Positions 32,816 to 44,639 of a stretch of DNA of 64,000 nt are shown piece by piece. Position numbers and translations under genes: made by a program. Every line of letters starts with the position of its first letter. Position 1 is the stretch's first letter. The stretch comes from Amia ocellicauda (Eukaryota > Chordata > Actinopteri > Amiiformes > Amiidae): positions 35,023,219-35,087,218 of the forward strand of contig NC_089855.1 of NCBI RefSeq assembly GCF_036373705.1, in the 5' to 3' direction. The notes under the pieces are model-generated. The model saw only the letters and a list, made by a program, of their open reading frames with translations, was not told the origin of the DNA and did not search any database.

Positions 32816-35800
32816 CTACAGCCCAGAGACAGGCTGCTTAGGCTGACTGGCTACTGTAGTTCTGTGAGTGTGTGTGAATGTATGTGTCCTTCCTGAAACC
32901 CTGCACTGAACGAAGTGGTCTCTCTCTGGGGGGAAGAAGAAATCCTGCTGGCTCTCACCCCCTTGTCTCCGCAGGTGCCGCACAGACAGCCGAACAACCC
33001 GTTGACTATCTGGAAGGCGCACAGCACCATCTCAATGCAGCTGGCAGCCATGATGATTGAGAACAGAGTGATGTTGAACTCCACCACGTTCTCTGGTTCT
33101 TTGCACAAACTCCAGCTGTCCTTGTTGAAGAGGTAGCTGCTATTGCTGGAGGGAGAGCGGGGAGAGAGAGATAGAGACATCAGTATCCCAAATTCAGGTC
33201 TCAGAAGCTCTCAGATGTCCTACAGCCAGGCAGTGCTGGCTGGGAATGTTGGACTGGACTGGACTGGACTGTGTCTCTGCAGGACCAGGGCTGGAGACCC
33301 TGATGGACTGTATTGTATTGTAGCTCTCTATGTTACTGTGTATACCTTTATTTGAGCTGTTGAGGACCTTGTGTATTGGTGGAGGATGCCTTACTCAAAT
33401 TTCTCCAGTTGCTCTGCGAATGGTGTTCCCCATTCCATTTTAAAAGTATTCCAGTTCATGTACAGGCAGGTTGGGCCATTGATGAGGCCCAGCGAGGCTG
33501 TCACCAAGCTGTACAGGCCACCCACCAGGCCCACAGCCGCAAACGCAATGGACAGGAACATCTGGACACACAGACACACAGACAGACACAGAGTGATGGT
33601 ACTACAGGAAATTATTGTACTGGGGGACTGTTAACTGCATCCACTGTCGTGTATTACTGCACTGCCTGGTTGAAAGATATGACCAAAGATCCTCCATCCA
33701 AACAAAATTGTCAGCTCCCTCTTTTCGTCTGTCTTTGACACACGACGCAATGTGAGATTGCAAGGAGTTCTGGTGGCACTTTTCTCCCTATCTATATAAT
33801 GGAAAACCTGCTTCATTTCATATTCCATATTTCATAGCCTGAACTAGCAACAGCACTCCGGCAATAAAGCGTTCTTGTCAGGTCATAAAATATAGCTAAT
33901 TGAATTAATAATAAGAATATGTTAAGGAGAGGTGTAGATCTAATACAATCCAGGTGCATTGTGTTTAAAAATGCTATTGTTTTTTTAAAGAGAAAGCTTT
34001 GAAAATGAAATGAGGCAGGTTTACCATTATATACAGTGAGGGAAAAAAGTATTTGATCCCCTGCTGATTTTGTACGTTTGCCCACTGACAAAGAAATGAT
34101 CAGTCTATAATTTTAATGGTAGGTGTATTTTAACAGTGAGAGACAGAATAACAACAAAAAAATCCAGAAAAACGCATTTCAAAAAAGTTATAAATTGATT
34201 TGCATGTTAATGATGGAAATAAGTATTTGTCCCCTTCGACTTAGTACTTGGTGGCAAAACCCTTGTTGGCAATCACAGAGGTCAGACGTTTCTTGTAGTT
34301 GGCCACCAGGTTTGCACACATCTCAGGAGGGATTTTGTCCCACTCCTCTTTGCAGATCCTCTCCAAGTCATTAAGATTTTGAGGCTGACATTTGGCAACT
34401 CGAACCTTCAGCTCCCTCCACAGATTTTCTATGGGATTAAGGTCTGGAGACTGGCTAGGCCACTCCAGGACCTTAATGTGCTTCTTCTTGAGCCACTCCT
34501 TTGTTGCCTTGGCTGTGTGTTTGGGGTCATTGTCATGCTGGAATACCCATCCACAACCCATTTTCAATGCCCTTGCTGAGGGAAGGATGTTCTCACCCAA
34601 GACTTGATGGTACATGGCCCCGTCCATCGTCCCTTTGATGCGGTGCAGTTGTCCTGTCCCCTTAGCAGAAAAACACCCCCAAAGCATAATGTTTCCACCT
34701 CCATGTTTGACGGTGGGGATGGTGTTCTTGGGGTCATTCCTCCTCCTCCAAACACGGCGAGTTGATTTTGGTCTCATCTGACCACAACACTTTCACCCAG
34801 TTCTCCTCTGAATCATTCAGATGTTCATTGGCAAACTTCAGACGGGCCTGTACATGTGCTTTCTTGAGTAGGGGGACCTTGCGGGCGCTGCAGGATTTCA
34901 GTCCTTCACAGCGTAGTGTGTTACCAATTGTTTTCTTGGTGACTATGGTCCCAGCTGCCTTGAGATCATTAACAAGATCCTCCCGTGTAGTCTGGGCTAA
35001 TTCCTCACCATTCTCATGATCATTGAAACTCCACGAGGTGAGATCTTGCATGGAGCCCCAGACCGAGGGAGACTGACAGTTATTTTGTGTTTCTTCCATT
35101 TGCGATTAATCGCACCAGCTGTTGTCACCTTCTCACCAAGCTGCTTGGCGATGGTCTTGTAGCCCATTCCAGCCTTGTGTAGGTCTACAATCTTGTCCCT
35201 GACATCCTTGGACAGCTCTTTGGTCTTGGCCATGGTGGAGAGTTTGGAATCTAATTGATTGATTGCTTCTGTGGACAGGTGTCTTTTATACAGGTAACGA
35301 GCTGAGATTAGGAGCACTCCCTTTAAGAGAGTGCTCCTAATCTCAGCTACTTACCTGTATAAAAGACACCTGGGAGCCAGAAATCCTGCTGATTGATAGG
35401 GGATCAAATACTTATTTCCCTCATTAACATGCAAATCAATTTATAACTTTTTTGAAATGTGTTTTTCTGGATTTGTTCTTTGTTTGTCAGTGGGCAAATG
35501 TACAAAATCAGTAGGGGATCAAATACTTTTTTACCTCACTGTAGATAGATATGTAGAAAAATCGCCACCAGAACCCAGTGCAATCCTACAATGCACTGCT
35601 CTGGCTTAGACAGAAGTTAAATATTAAATAGGCGGAGTTGACCATCTTGTATGGAAACATATATTGGACTTAATTCAAATGTTAATGCAAAATGGAACAT
35701 GATTATACAATCCCACAATTGCATTACCATGTTCAATTTATACATGCATTATTTGGGACAAAATGCAAATGCAAATGCAATAATCCAATTGCATTTTTAT

Positions 35801-38800
35801 ATATTAGTACGCACATTCGCTGACAATATTACAATGGTAATGCAAAAGGCAATTGAAATTGCATTTTCAAAGACTTCCCCGCTATATGATAGACTTTATT
35901 CAAATGTTAATGCAATTGTGAAATTAGAGAAACAGCGCCCCCTTTGCATATGCATGTCCTATAGAATACCAGACAGTTGGCAGGGAGCCTAAAAAAATGT
36001 GTAACGCAGCATGGCGAAGTCTGCTGTGTCTAAGACAATTTTCCCCTTGACAAATCGTCCCCCTCCTATGTTCTCCACATGAGCAATTTTAAGTCTCCTT
36101 GTTTGAGTCAGGTGTACTTTATTGTGAAAAAATTAGTAGACTAACATCTATGTATAATGTACTTAACTGTACTTCTTTTTCATGTTGGTATATGAAAAAT
36201 AAATATATAGGTTGTTTTTATTTATCTTACATTACATGAGTGGGTGTAACTACATTTATTAGTAGTACTATAGTAGTAATACTAATAAGTATTGTTTTGA
36301 CAATGGTATAGTCCCCCCCCTCGGTCTCTGGTGCATAGTGATCTTACCCCACAGCGATTGGCGCAGCAGCCCTGCTTCCCCGTGGCTTGGATGTGAATGG
36401 CGGGAACCAGCACCTGGGCGGCGAGCAGAGGGGAGAGAGGTACTCACCACTCGACACTAAACAGCAGCAACTATACGGTAGGCCTATATGCTGTAATTAG
36501 CTGTTTGTCTGCACACTAGGAGGCACATACACTCACACACACATTTATATACATAAACACACAAACACACACAACAGGGGTCGTGTTACAGGTATGTTGC
36601 CATTTATCTGCACCTCAGTCTCACAACCGCGTGCGTTCATGTACTATTTAAATACTCAGACAAGCCCACTTACTGGTATAGGCCCCAAAGGCGTACACTG
36701 ATCAGCCATAACATTATGACCACTGACAGGCGAAAGTGAATAACACTGATAATCTCATTATCATGGCACCTGTCAGTGGGTGGGATATATTAGGCAGCAA
36801 GTGAACATTTTGTCCTCAAAGTTGATGTGTTAGAAGCAGGAAAAATGGGCAAGCGTAAGGATCTGAGCGACTTTGACAAGGGCCAAATTGTGATGGCTAG
36901 ACGACTGGGTCAGAGCATCTCCAAAACTGCAGCTCTTGTGGGGTGTTCACAGTCTGCAGTGGTCAGCACCTATCAAAAGTGGTCCAAGGAAGGAAAAGTG
37001 GCAAACCGGCAACAGGGTCATGGGCGGCCAAGGCTCATTGATGCACGTGGGGAGCGAAGGCTGGCCCGTGTGGTCCGATCCAACAGACGAGCTACTGTAG
37101 CTCAAATTGCTGAAAAAGTGAATGCTGGTTCTGATAGAAAGGTGTCAGAACACACAGTGCATCGCAGTTTGTTGCGTATGGGGCTGCGTAGCCGCAGACC
37201 AGTCAGGGTGCTCATGCTGACCCCTGTCCACTGCCGAAATCGCCTACAATGGGCACGTGAGCATCAGAACTGGACCACAGAGCAATGGAAGAAGGTGGCC
37301 TGGTCTGATGAATCACGAGTTCAAGGTGTTGACTTGGCCTCCAAATTCCCCAGATCTCAATCCAATCGAGCATCTGTGGGACAAACAAGTCCGATCCATG
37401 GAGGCCCCACCTCGCAACTTACAGGACTTAAAGGACCTGCTGCTAACGTCTTGATGCCAGATACCACAGCACACCTTCAGAGGTCTAGTGGAGTCCATGC
37501 CTCGACAGGTCAGGGCTGTTTTGGTGGCAAAAGGGGGACCTACACAATATTAGGCAGGTGGTCATAATGTTATGGCTGATCGGTGTATATTTCATTTATA
37601 ATCACCTCTACAAAGTAACATGTTTTATTTCAATATGTGTGTATATGAATGTGTGTGTGTTTGTGTGTGTAGTAGATCACAGAAGTGTCGATGATGCTGT
37701 CTTGACAGTGTTGAATATGATTTATGAACATCTTGAGTCACCTAATAACTCTAGGCTCTAGGCTTATTAGGTGGATTCATGATTTTTTGACAAAGATAAC
37801 TCAGCAGGTTAGATTTAATTCTGCCCTTTCATCCATTCGGTGTATTAATACAGGAGTACCACAATTGTGCATATTATCTCCAGTACTTTATACCTTGTGC
37901 ACCAATGATTGTAAACCACTTCATCAAACACATTATTATGTTAAATATGCAGATGATACGGCTATAGTAGGCTTATTAGACTGAAGCCAGTCTTCTCTGG
38001 CTGGGTTTTTGAGAGAAATCATGCACTTTACAAACTGGTGTGACCAGAACTACCTGGAGATAAATGTTAAGAAAACACAGGATATGGTGCCGGAGGTTTC
38101 GGACAGGATAGGAGAGTCTGTTATTACCAGAGTGTCCTCGTACAGAAATCTTGGGGTGGAAATAGACAATTGAATTTTGGAAAATGTACTGCAACTAAGA
38201 TTAAGAAGATTAAACAATGTTTTTCTTTCATGTGAAAGCTTGATTATTTTAATGTTGACCAGACTGTGATATCATTATTTTATCAAAGTGTGATGCAGAG
38301 AATTCTATCCTTCTGCTTATATGTATGTTTGGAAATATGCATTGTAAGGACCAACATAATATAGAGACAGTAGTTATGCTATTAAGACAATTGGAATCAG
38401 CCAACAGTCTGATTCCAATTCTGACCCTCTCATCCCCTCTCGCATCTCTTCCTGTTTGTCTGCTATCTGCACCTGAATGTACTCGCACCACCTCAAGCTC
38501 AACCTCTCCAAATCAGATCTCCTGTATTTCCCCCACTCTTCCTCACCTTCTGCTGATCTCTCCATCTTGATCCCCTTGGAATCCACCACACTCTCTCCTT
38601 CTTCTTTTGCTAAAAATCTATGAGTCACCCTCGATCCTGCGCTCTCCAACACCCTGCACAACACCACGCTGACACGCACCTGTAGATTCTTCCTGAGGAA
38701 CATATGCTGAATCCATCCCTTCCTCACTGACTACTCGACTCAGCAGCTCGTCCAGTCATTGGTCCTCTCCCGCCTGGACTACAACTCCCTCCTGGCCGGC

Positions 38801-41193
38801 CTGCCTGCAACTATTACCCGCCCACTCCAGCTCATCCAGAATTCTGCAGCTCGTCTGGTATTCTCTCTGCCCCGATTCGCATACGCTACTCCACTGCTCC
38901 GCTCCCTCCACTGGCTCCTGATACCAGCACGCATTCAGTTCAAGACATTGACCCTCACCTACCGCTGTTTTGACCACACTGCACCAAGCTACCTTTAGTC
39001 CCTCGTCTCCCCATACATCCCACTCTGTTCATAAAGAGTCTGTGTAGGTATAGCAGGAGAGGAAGTAAACGCAGGCCCCTACACAAGATAATAATTTTAT
39101 TCCAGCAGCAATTAGATTGAACATTTAAGGTGATAGTGTTGCTATTGTTTTGCATACATGTGCTTTGCACTTATATGATGATAATACACTTTGTTATGAT
39201 TAATGGTAATGCACTTTGTGATGTGATGATTAATTTTAATTATGTGTCTATGTTATGTTGTATGTTTGAATGTCTGCTTTTTAAATGTTTTAATGTATTA
39301 TTTTATTGTATTTTTTATTATATACGTGGATACTATTTTGGGCCAAACGAATTTCCATTTTAGGGATATTAAAGATGATTTGATTTGATTGATTGATTTG
39401 ATTTGATTTGGGCTGTGTTGGGCGCAGACCGCAGGGGGATAGCCATCATAAGGTGAAAAAAACAGTTTGCCAATGTGAGCCCTTCAGGGTGATTATACCA
39501 TGATACCCGCGCACAAACACACCAGTAAGACTATAAAACAAGTGTGTTGCACCATGACCCAGAGTTCACAAAGCACCAGCCCTGCTGTACACGGCAGGGC
39601 AGACTAACAGCAAGTGGGTGAATCATTCACCCTGCTATCAGCTCTGACTCATCTCCCAGAGTTCCTTGGGAGAGGGCTGGGCTGGAGATATCAGGATGCA
39701 GCTCTGGGGGAATAAAGAAGCCTTTATCTCCCTCCTTATCGATTCAGTACACAACCCCAGTGTGTGTGTGTATGTGTGTGTGTGTTTATATTGACACAGC
39801 AACATACGGTAACTATCAAGGAACTTAAGCCTAAATCACTTACAAGCTCAGAGAAACTGAGTAGACTACAAGAACTGAGAAATTGAAAACTCACACACGC
39901 ACACACACACTCACATACATATACACCAATCAGCCATAACATTATGACCACCTGCCTAATATTGTGTAGGTCCCCCTTTTGCCACCAAAACAGCCCTCAC
40001 CCGTCGAGGCATGGACTCCACTAGACCTCTGAAGGTGTGCTGTGGTATCTGGCACCAAGACGTTAGCAGCAGATCCTTTAAGTCCTGTAAGTTGCGAGGT
40101 GGGGCCTCCATGGATCGGACTTGTTTGTCCAGCACATCCCACAGATGCTCGACTGGATTGAGATCTGGGGAATTTGGAGGCCAAGTCAAAACCTTTAACT
40201 CGTGATTCATCAGACCAGGCCACCTTCTTCCATTGCTCCGAATGTCTAGTTCTGATGCTCACGTGCCCATTGTAGGCGATTTCGGCAGTGGACAGGGGTC
40301 AGCATGAGCACCCTGACTGGTCTGCGGCTACGCAGCCCCATACGCAACAAACTGCGATGCACTGTGTGTTCTGACACCTTTCTATCAGAACCAGCATTCA
40401 CTTTTTCAGCAATTTGAGCTACAGTAGATCGTTTGTTGGATCGGACAACACGGGCCAGCCTTCGCTCCCCACGTGCATCAATGAGTCTTGGCCGCCCATG
40501 ACCCTGTCTCCGGTTCACCACTTTTCCTTCCTTGGACCACTTTTGATAGGTACTGACCACTGCAGACCGGGAACACCCCACTAGAGCTGCAGTTTTGGTG
40601 ATGCTCTGACCCAGTCGTCTAGCCATCACAATTTGGCCCTTGTCAAAGTCGCTCAGATCCTTACGCTTGCCCATTTTTCCTGCTTCTAACACATCAACTT
40701 TGAGGACAAAATGTTCACTTGCTGCCTAAGATATCCCACCCACTGACAGGTGCCATGATAACAAGATTATCAGTGTTATTCACTTCACCTATCAGTGGTC
40801 ATAATATTATGGCTGATCGGTGTACATAATTCATACAGAAAAACCTATGTTATTTCTAAGCCACTTTTAACCTGAACCGACTACAATGTCCGTTTCCCCA
40901 CCCTGACTTAACAAAGCATCTGAGAAACTGCAAAAAGAGGTACAGTACAGGTGCATGTATACATAAAAGGACGATTCATTTCCCCACATCACACTCACCA
41001 AGATGCCTCCCCCGATCAGCCCCCCCATGTACTTGACCTCCTCTGTGATGCGGCTGGATCCATCAAGGGTGTCCTCTGTGGTGTATTGCGTTGACCAGTC
41101 GGGGAAGAAAAGAATGATGTTGCAGATGATGCAGACGAGGGCGAAGGGGTACAGGGAGCCCCCGATGCACTTGGCGCACTTTCCCGTACACAT
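32816..41193 (-). CDS. Transmembrane 4 L6 family member (TM4SF4/5/1-like)
   Basis: Coding exons, minus strand: 41193-40999, 36413-36348, 33561-33395, 33145-32959 and a tentative last one 32833-32816. Introns have GT-AG ends and phases agree, giving about 210 residues (family size near 200). The protein opens [20 protein letters not shown], the L6-family signature with early cysteines, and has four hydrophobic segments at about residues 12-30, 55-75, 88-113 and 158-186. A large outer loop carries N-glycosylation sites (NSS, NIT). The cysteine cluster GCCANRCG follows segment 2, and LCGTCGDKG follows segment 4. L6 proteins are tetraspanin-like membrane scaffolds that affect adhesion and receptor signalling. 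The member is not decided between TM4SF1, 4, 5 and the fish-specific ones. The last exon (PVSGL, stop) is weak: its acceptor lacks a good pyrimidine tract, and exon 4 can also be read through. The first intron is swollen by transposons. Confidence 0.85.
33240..33312. repeat. Single unit of a GGACTGGACT-type minisatellite
   Basis: GACTGGACTGGACTGGACTG, then TGCAGGACCAGGGCTGGAGA, is the reverse complement of the unit tandemly repeated at 46370-46620. It lies in the TM4SF intron between coding exons 3 and 4. Confidence 0.6.
34241..35231 (-). pseudogene. Tc1-like (DD34E) transposase, three frame-shifted pieces
   Basis: Minus-strand pieces at 35231 to ~35000, 35060 to ~34740 and 34777-34241 line up as one transposase. 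They show the paired HTH ([20 protein letters not shown]..., then [15 protein letters not shown]), the first Asp in VLWSDETKI, the second in [14 protein letters not shown] and Glu in [11 protein letters not shown], ending [10 protein letters not shown]. The Asp-Glu gap is 34. Frameshifts near 35020 and 34750 inactivate it, but all catalytic residues remain, so it is young compared with the other copies. Confidence 0.92.
35277..35371. repeat. 43-bp palindrome in the transposon leader
   Basis: Arms 35277-35319 and 35329-35371 are reverse complements with two differences, separated by nine bases (left arm AGGTGTCTTTTATACAGGTA...). It lies between the right inverted repeat and the transposase start, so the transposon mRNA leader could fold into a strong hairpin. 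Confidence 0.85.
35560..35992. repeat. Octamer-rich dispersed repeat in TM4SF intron
   Basis: Contains repeated ATGCAAAT words (AATGCAAATGCAAATGCAAT near 35762), many AATTGCATT words and a ~25-bp direct repeat (TTCAAATGTTAATGCAA at 35677 and 35900). It looks like a diverged transposon derivative and has no coding capacity. Confidence 0.4.
36696..37585 (+). mobile_element. Tc1-like deletion derivative, copy 1
   Basis: Ends CACTGATCAGCCATAACATT and complement, with TA at 36694-36695 and 37586-37587. The frame 36827-37320 encodes the N-terminal DNA-binding half ([20 protein letters not shown]...) to AWSDESR with the first Asp. The sequence then jumps directly to [17 protein letters not shown], so the second Asp and some 140 residues are gone. 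The rest continues to the right terminus with a frameshift. Inside the TM4SF first intron, opposite to the gene. Confidence 0.92.
37666..38330 (+). pseudogene. Reverse-transcriptase fragment of a jockey-superfamily LINE
   Basis: [20 protein letters not shown] (37680-37740) joins, after a deletion, [20 protein letters not shown], then [15 protein letters not shown] and [14 protein letters not shown] (YADD catalytic box near 37945). Later frames give [20 protein letters not shown] and [12 protein letters not shown]. This is the RT domain of a CR1/L2/Rex1-like element, cut at both ends and with stops. Confidence 0.82.
38400..39415 (+). repeat. L2-type LINE 3' region
   Basis: Frame 38759-38998 reads [50 protein letters not shown] and FDHTAPSYL, the conserved C-terminal block of L2-clade RT proteins. 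Diverged frames upstream (38400-38750) and an untranslated tail follow. The end near 39345-39412 (GCCAAACGAATTTCCATTTT, then GATTTGATTTGATTG repeats) is a microsatellite-like LINE tail and may belong to a second element. Confidence 0.75.
39924..40822 (-). mobile_element. Tc1-like deletion derivative, copy 2
   Basis: Ends CACCAATCAGCCATAACATT and complement, with TA at 39922-39923 and 40823-40824. The minus-strand N-terminal half (40246-40692, [20 protein letters not shown]...) and the C-terminal piece (39956-40210, from ELKVLTW through [18 protein letters not shown] to GGPTQY) are joined at the same place as in copy 1. The second Asp is missing. Same intron as copy 1, opposite orientation. 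Confidence 0.92.
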
Positions 41194-42568
41194 AGTGACC
41201 TAGCGAATGTGATAATCAAATCAATACAGGAAATGAGATTATTCTGCAGTGCGAACTCAGGTGTGTCGAATCCTGTTTCTTTTTTTTTACGGAAATTCAC
41301 ACCCTCGAAACAGTCTGCCTTTACACAGTCTGGGCGCACTTGTTCTCTCGTGGTGTGGTCAGTGGGGAGGGTGGATCTGCGAGGGTGGCTCTGAGAAGAT
41401 GATCGCTATGACACTGCAGTGTTCTGGATGCTGATCTGGCCGTGTGACCACGCTGGCTAGCCCACCGTTACAGCCGCCGTACTAAGGTTAATTACCCCCA
41501 CAGAAATGCCCTCTCTGTCTCTGTCTCTGTGTCTCTGTGTCTGTCTCTCTCTCTCTTTATCTCTCTCCCGGCAGTCAAGGTGAAGAGGCAGAGACAGGGG
41601 AAAGGGGAGACGTCCGGGAGGTTAAATACACTTTCGGTTCAGGGGCGGGTGGTTTGCTACAGATGCTGAACCTCGCCCTCCCCTTCCTGGTTTTCATTGG
41701 TGTCATGGGCAGTAATGAACTCTGAGTGTGTTATCAGGATATGAGCTGGGGCTATTTACTTTGCGAGAGGGTGAGGGAGGGAGACAGAGTGAGAGAGAGA
41801 GGGTGAGAGAGGTAGAGACAGGATCTCATGTGTCATTACTCACCAGAGATACAGAAGCGGTCAGTTTCTGGTGAATTGGGCTGGATGGTATGCTGTGTGA
41901 TCTGGTGCGGGTCGAGGTCAGCACTGCAAGTGCTGGCAGTCACCTGACCCAGACGTGCAGTGGTATCTAAACACTGGATAAGCTTGGTGGGGGGTGGGGC
42001 AACCACCACCACCCAGATGGGAAAAATATACGATCCAGTCAGAAATAGATCCTATGCAGTTGGAAATGTAGACCCAGTTGTAATTTCACTCCCGGCTGCC
42101 CACCCCCACTCACCACAATGCTGTTGCTGTAATTTGTACCATTCATAGGTGGAATATTTCCTCCCCCCTTCCCCAGAAAAATATTCCTGCTACACTGTAT
42201 CCAAACACAAGGGGAATTTGCATGGCTACATTACTAGCACTGAGCATTCTCCTAAGCTGCTATTTGTGGTCTTCACGCTAGTGGGGGCGGCTCGCCAACC
42301 TTCTCGGAGGAGGTGGGGTTAAATACCTCATTAAATACACCATTAAATACCACAGTTACTTAATGAAACCCTTTTCCAACTGCTGATTTGCCCCCTCAGA
42401 GCAGCATGGACTTTCTCAGCTCTTGAAACCTCTCTCCGGTGTCCAAACTGTCTCTAACATGACCATAATCTTGTCCAGTACAGGGTTCTCCTATTTATTT
42501 ATTTATTTTTCATTGTCCAATGACTAACCTACGCTGTCCACTAAAGTGCTCTCGACTTTCCAGGCAAA
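41194..42568. other. TM4SF upstream region; no gene recognised
   Basis: Likely holds the TM4SF promoter and 5' UTR. Seen are a (CT)n patch (41512-41570), a purine-rich (GAGA) patch (41765-41820) and the palindrome-like CCTCATTAAATACACCATTAA near 42330. No TATA box could be assigned with confidence. Confidence 0.3.
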
Positions 42569-42895
42569 ATTCTGACTAGACTGGCCAATGAGAGTCCTTG
42601 ATTGCCTGGGATGGGCCAACGAGAAATCCTCCACTGACCAGTGCACATTCCAGACTGGGCCAACGAGAAATCCTCCACTGACTAGTGCACATTCTAGACT
42701 GGGCCAGCAAGAATACCTCCACTGACCAGTGTGCACTGGGCCAACGAGAATTCCTCCATTGGCTAATGCGTGTTCTAGATTGGGCCAACGAGAATTCCTC
42801 CACTGACTAGTGCGCGTTCCAGACTGGGCCATCGAGAATACCTCCACTGACCAGTGCACATTCCAGACTGGGCCAACGACAATTCCGGATTGATC
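42569..42895. repeat. Minisatellite, 44-bp unit, about seven copies
   Basis: GGGCCAACGAG-type starts at 42613, 42657, 42701, 42738, 42782, 42826 and 42870: steps of 44, 44, 37, 44, 44 and 44. The unit contains ATCCTCCACTGACCAGTGCA. Open frames across it arise from the repeat and are not genes, since 44 is not a multiple of three. Confidence 0.92.
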
Positions 42896-44296
42896 AGCCT
42901 AGTGTCCAACAAGAATCTAGGGTTCTAGACTGGATTGATCTTTTAGTGCTCTAGACTTTCCAGTCAGAATCTGTGATGGCTCACTGGTAATCCTAGATTG
43001 TCTTATATTGAATCCTTCATTGCCCAGTTAACGATGTACGCAGCTAAAACCAAAATAACATTATTATTATTTCGTTATTTCACAGATGCGCTGATTGAAG
43101 GTGACATATGTGGTTTAACAAACACTACCACACAAATGTTCCGAGTCTGCACCATATCACAAGGGCACCTATGTCACTGTCACCATCCCTCCACACAGTA
43201 CAGCCCACAAACTGCAGGACAGCGTCATTTATTCCTGCTTGTGATACCAGATACGATTATGATGAACACCACTGCCATTAAACTGACTGTTGCTGTTACC
43301 TAGGGGATATGCAAAGAATCTGCACTGCTGTGGGTGATACGGTGGCTAACAACCCATTGTCTCGAGAACGGTTCCAATATCAGAGTGGAACATCTTGGGA
43401 TTTTACCATGGCCATTAATACCTGACGTGTTATCTGCGTGTCAGAGGGCATCCCGCCCCGCCCCACAACTAATAACCATACAGGTGGGGTGAAGCAGTGT
43501 TTTATGACAAAAATGTAGACTGTACCCTCAGCCACTTCCCCCTCCAGGTCAGTGACCTCTCTGTTCAGGAATTCAGAGCAGAATTAAAAATAAACTCACA
43601 GCAAAGAGATAGGGGGAGAGAAACTCTCTATCCCTCTCTCTCTCCCCCTCCTCTCTCTCTCTCTGTCTCTCTCTCTGAGTTTTCAGCCACATAAGGGAGG
43701 CCTGTGGGTTTCAGGTCTCCCCTCAGTGTCAAAGACCTCTCTGTCGACGAATTTATAGTAGATTTAAAAATAAACACAGCAAAGAGCGAGAGTGAGAGAG
43801 GGAGGGGTCAGTTTACAGCATCAATGTGAGCCCGGCCAAGTCAACAGCACGGTTTTATGATGTTTTTGTTTGCTCTACAGTTCCTTGTTCTCTTAAGGTC
43901 CCAACGAACATTAATGTGTTGTTTATGTATGATTTTGGCCCCTTGACAGAGAGAGAGAGATGGGGATAAATTAGATTAACTGATTTTCCCTTCCCTGAAA
44001 TAAAAATCCCTGCAGGTTATTGTCTTTCGTAGGATGTCAAAGGAAGGCAGAACTACAGCGTGGGGCTGCTGGGTGGGACGTGGGTCGCTTACGATATTTG
44101 GCACACAGAGTGAGGGTCCCAGACAGACCAGCCTGGGCAGGAAGCAAAGGCGAATCGGGGGTCGTTATGTGTGACAGACAATGGCAAACCAGCATGCAGG
44201 AGTCAGCAGAAGGGAAGGAGAATGGGAAAGTACACAGTGAAAAAACAAGTAGGAAAAGAGACAGAAAGAGTAGAAAAGACAGGAAGACAGAATGAG

Positions 44297-44331
<35 letters not shown>

Positions 44332-44639
44332 CCTCCCGGGTCAGACCTGAGTGAAGTCACATTTTCCATATGGGGTGTCATTTGACAGCGTGCCCCTCCT
44401 CTCACCCCCCCCACCCCTTTCATGTTTCCTCCTGTACCAGGCAGTACCAAGCACTGCTCAGCCCCAATTAACCCCCCCGCCTTCCCACACACACACACAA
44501 CAGCAAAGTCCTGCGCTCACCCCCTCAGCACAGACTGCAGGCTTTGTACATTAGTCCTATATCTATTCAAATAAAATATCAGTCTAATTGTGAGTCCTGT
44601 ATATTATTTCACAATTTTGTCTTTATTTATTTTCTGTTT
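42896..44639. other. No gene; diverged duplicates and (GA)n/(CT)n tracts
   Basis: A duplicated stretch of about 80 bp appears at 43548-43605 and 43720-43785 (GTGACCTCTCTGTTCAGGAA against AAGACCTCTCTGTCGACGAA, each with TTAAAAATAAAC). (CT)n lies at 43630-43677 and (GA)n at 44302-44330. No exon recognised. Confidence 0.4.

Larger units (their letters stand above)
34034..35541 (-). mobile_element. Tc1-like element with long inverted repeats (IR/DR type), 1508 bp
   Basis: It starts CAGTGAGGGAAAAAAGTATT and ends with the complement (...TTACCTCACTG). TA lies at 34032-34033 and 35542-35543. The inverted repeats are about 200 bp and each carries a second internal copy of the AAGTATTTG-type motif, the IR/DR layout of Sleeping Beauty-like elements. 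Full length, inside the TM4SF intron between exons 2 and 3, in the gene's own orientation. Confidence 0.93.

Noticed and set aside
42524-42859. 111-codon frame with repeating WSVE/SQWR motifs
   Set aside because: Produced by the 44-bp minisatellite; each unit shifts the frame.
44037-44498. 153-codon minus-strand frame with Leu/Ser run
   Set aside because: Generated by the (GA)n tract; no similarity.
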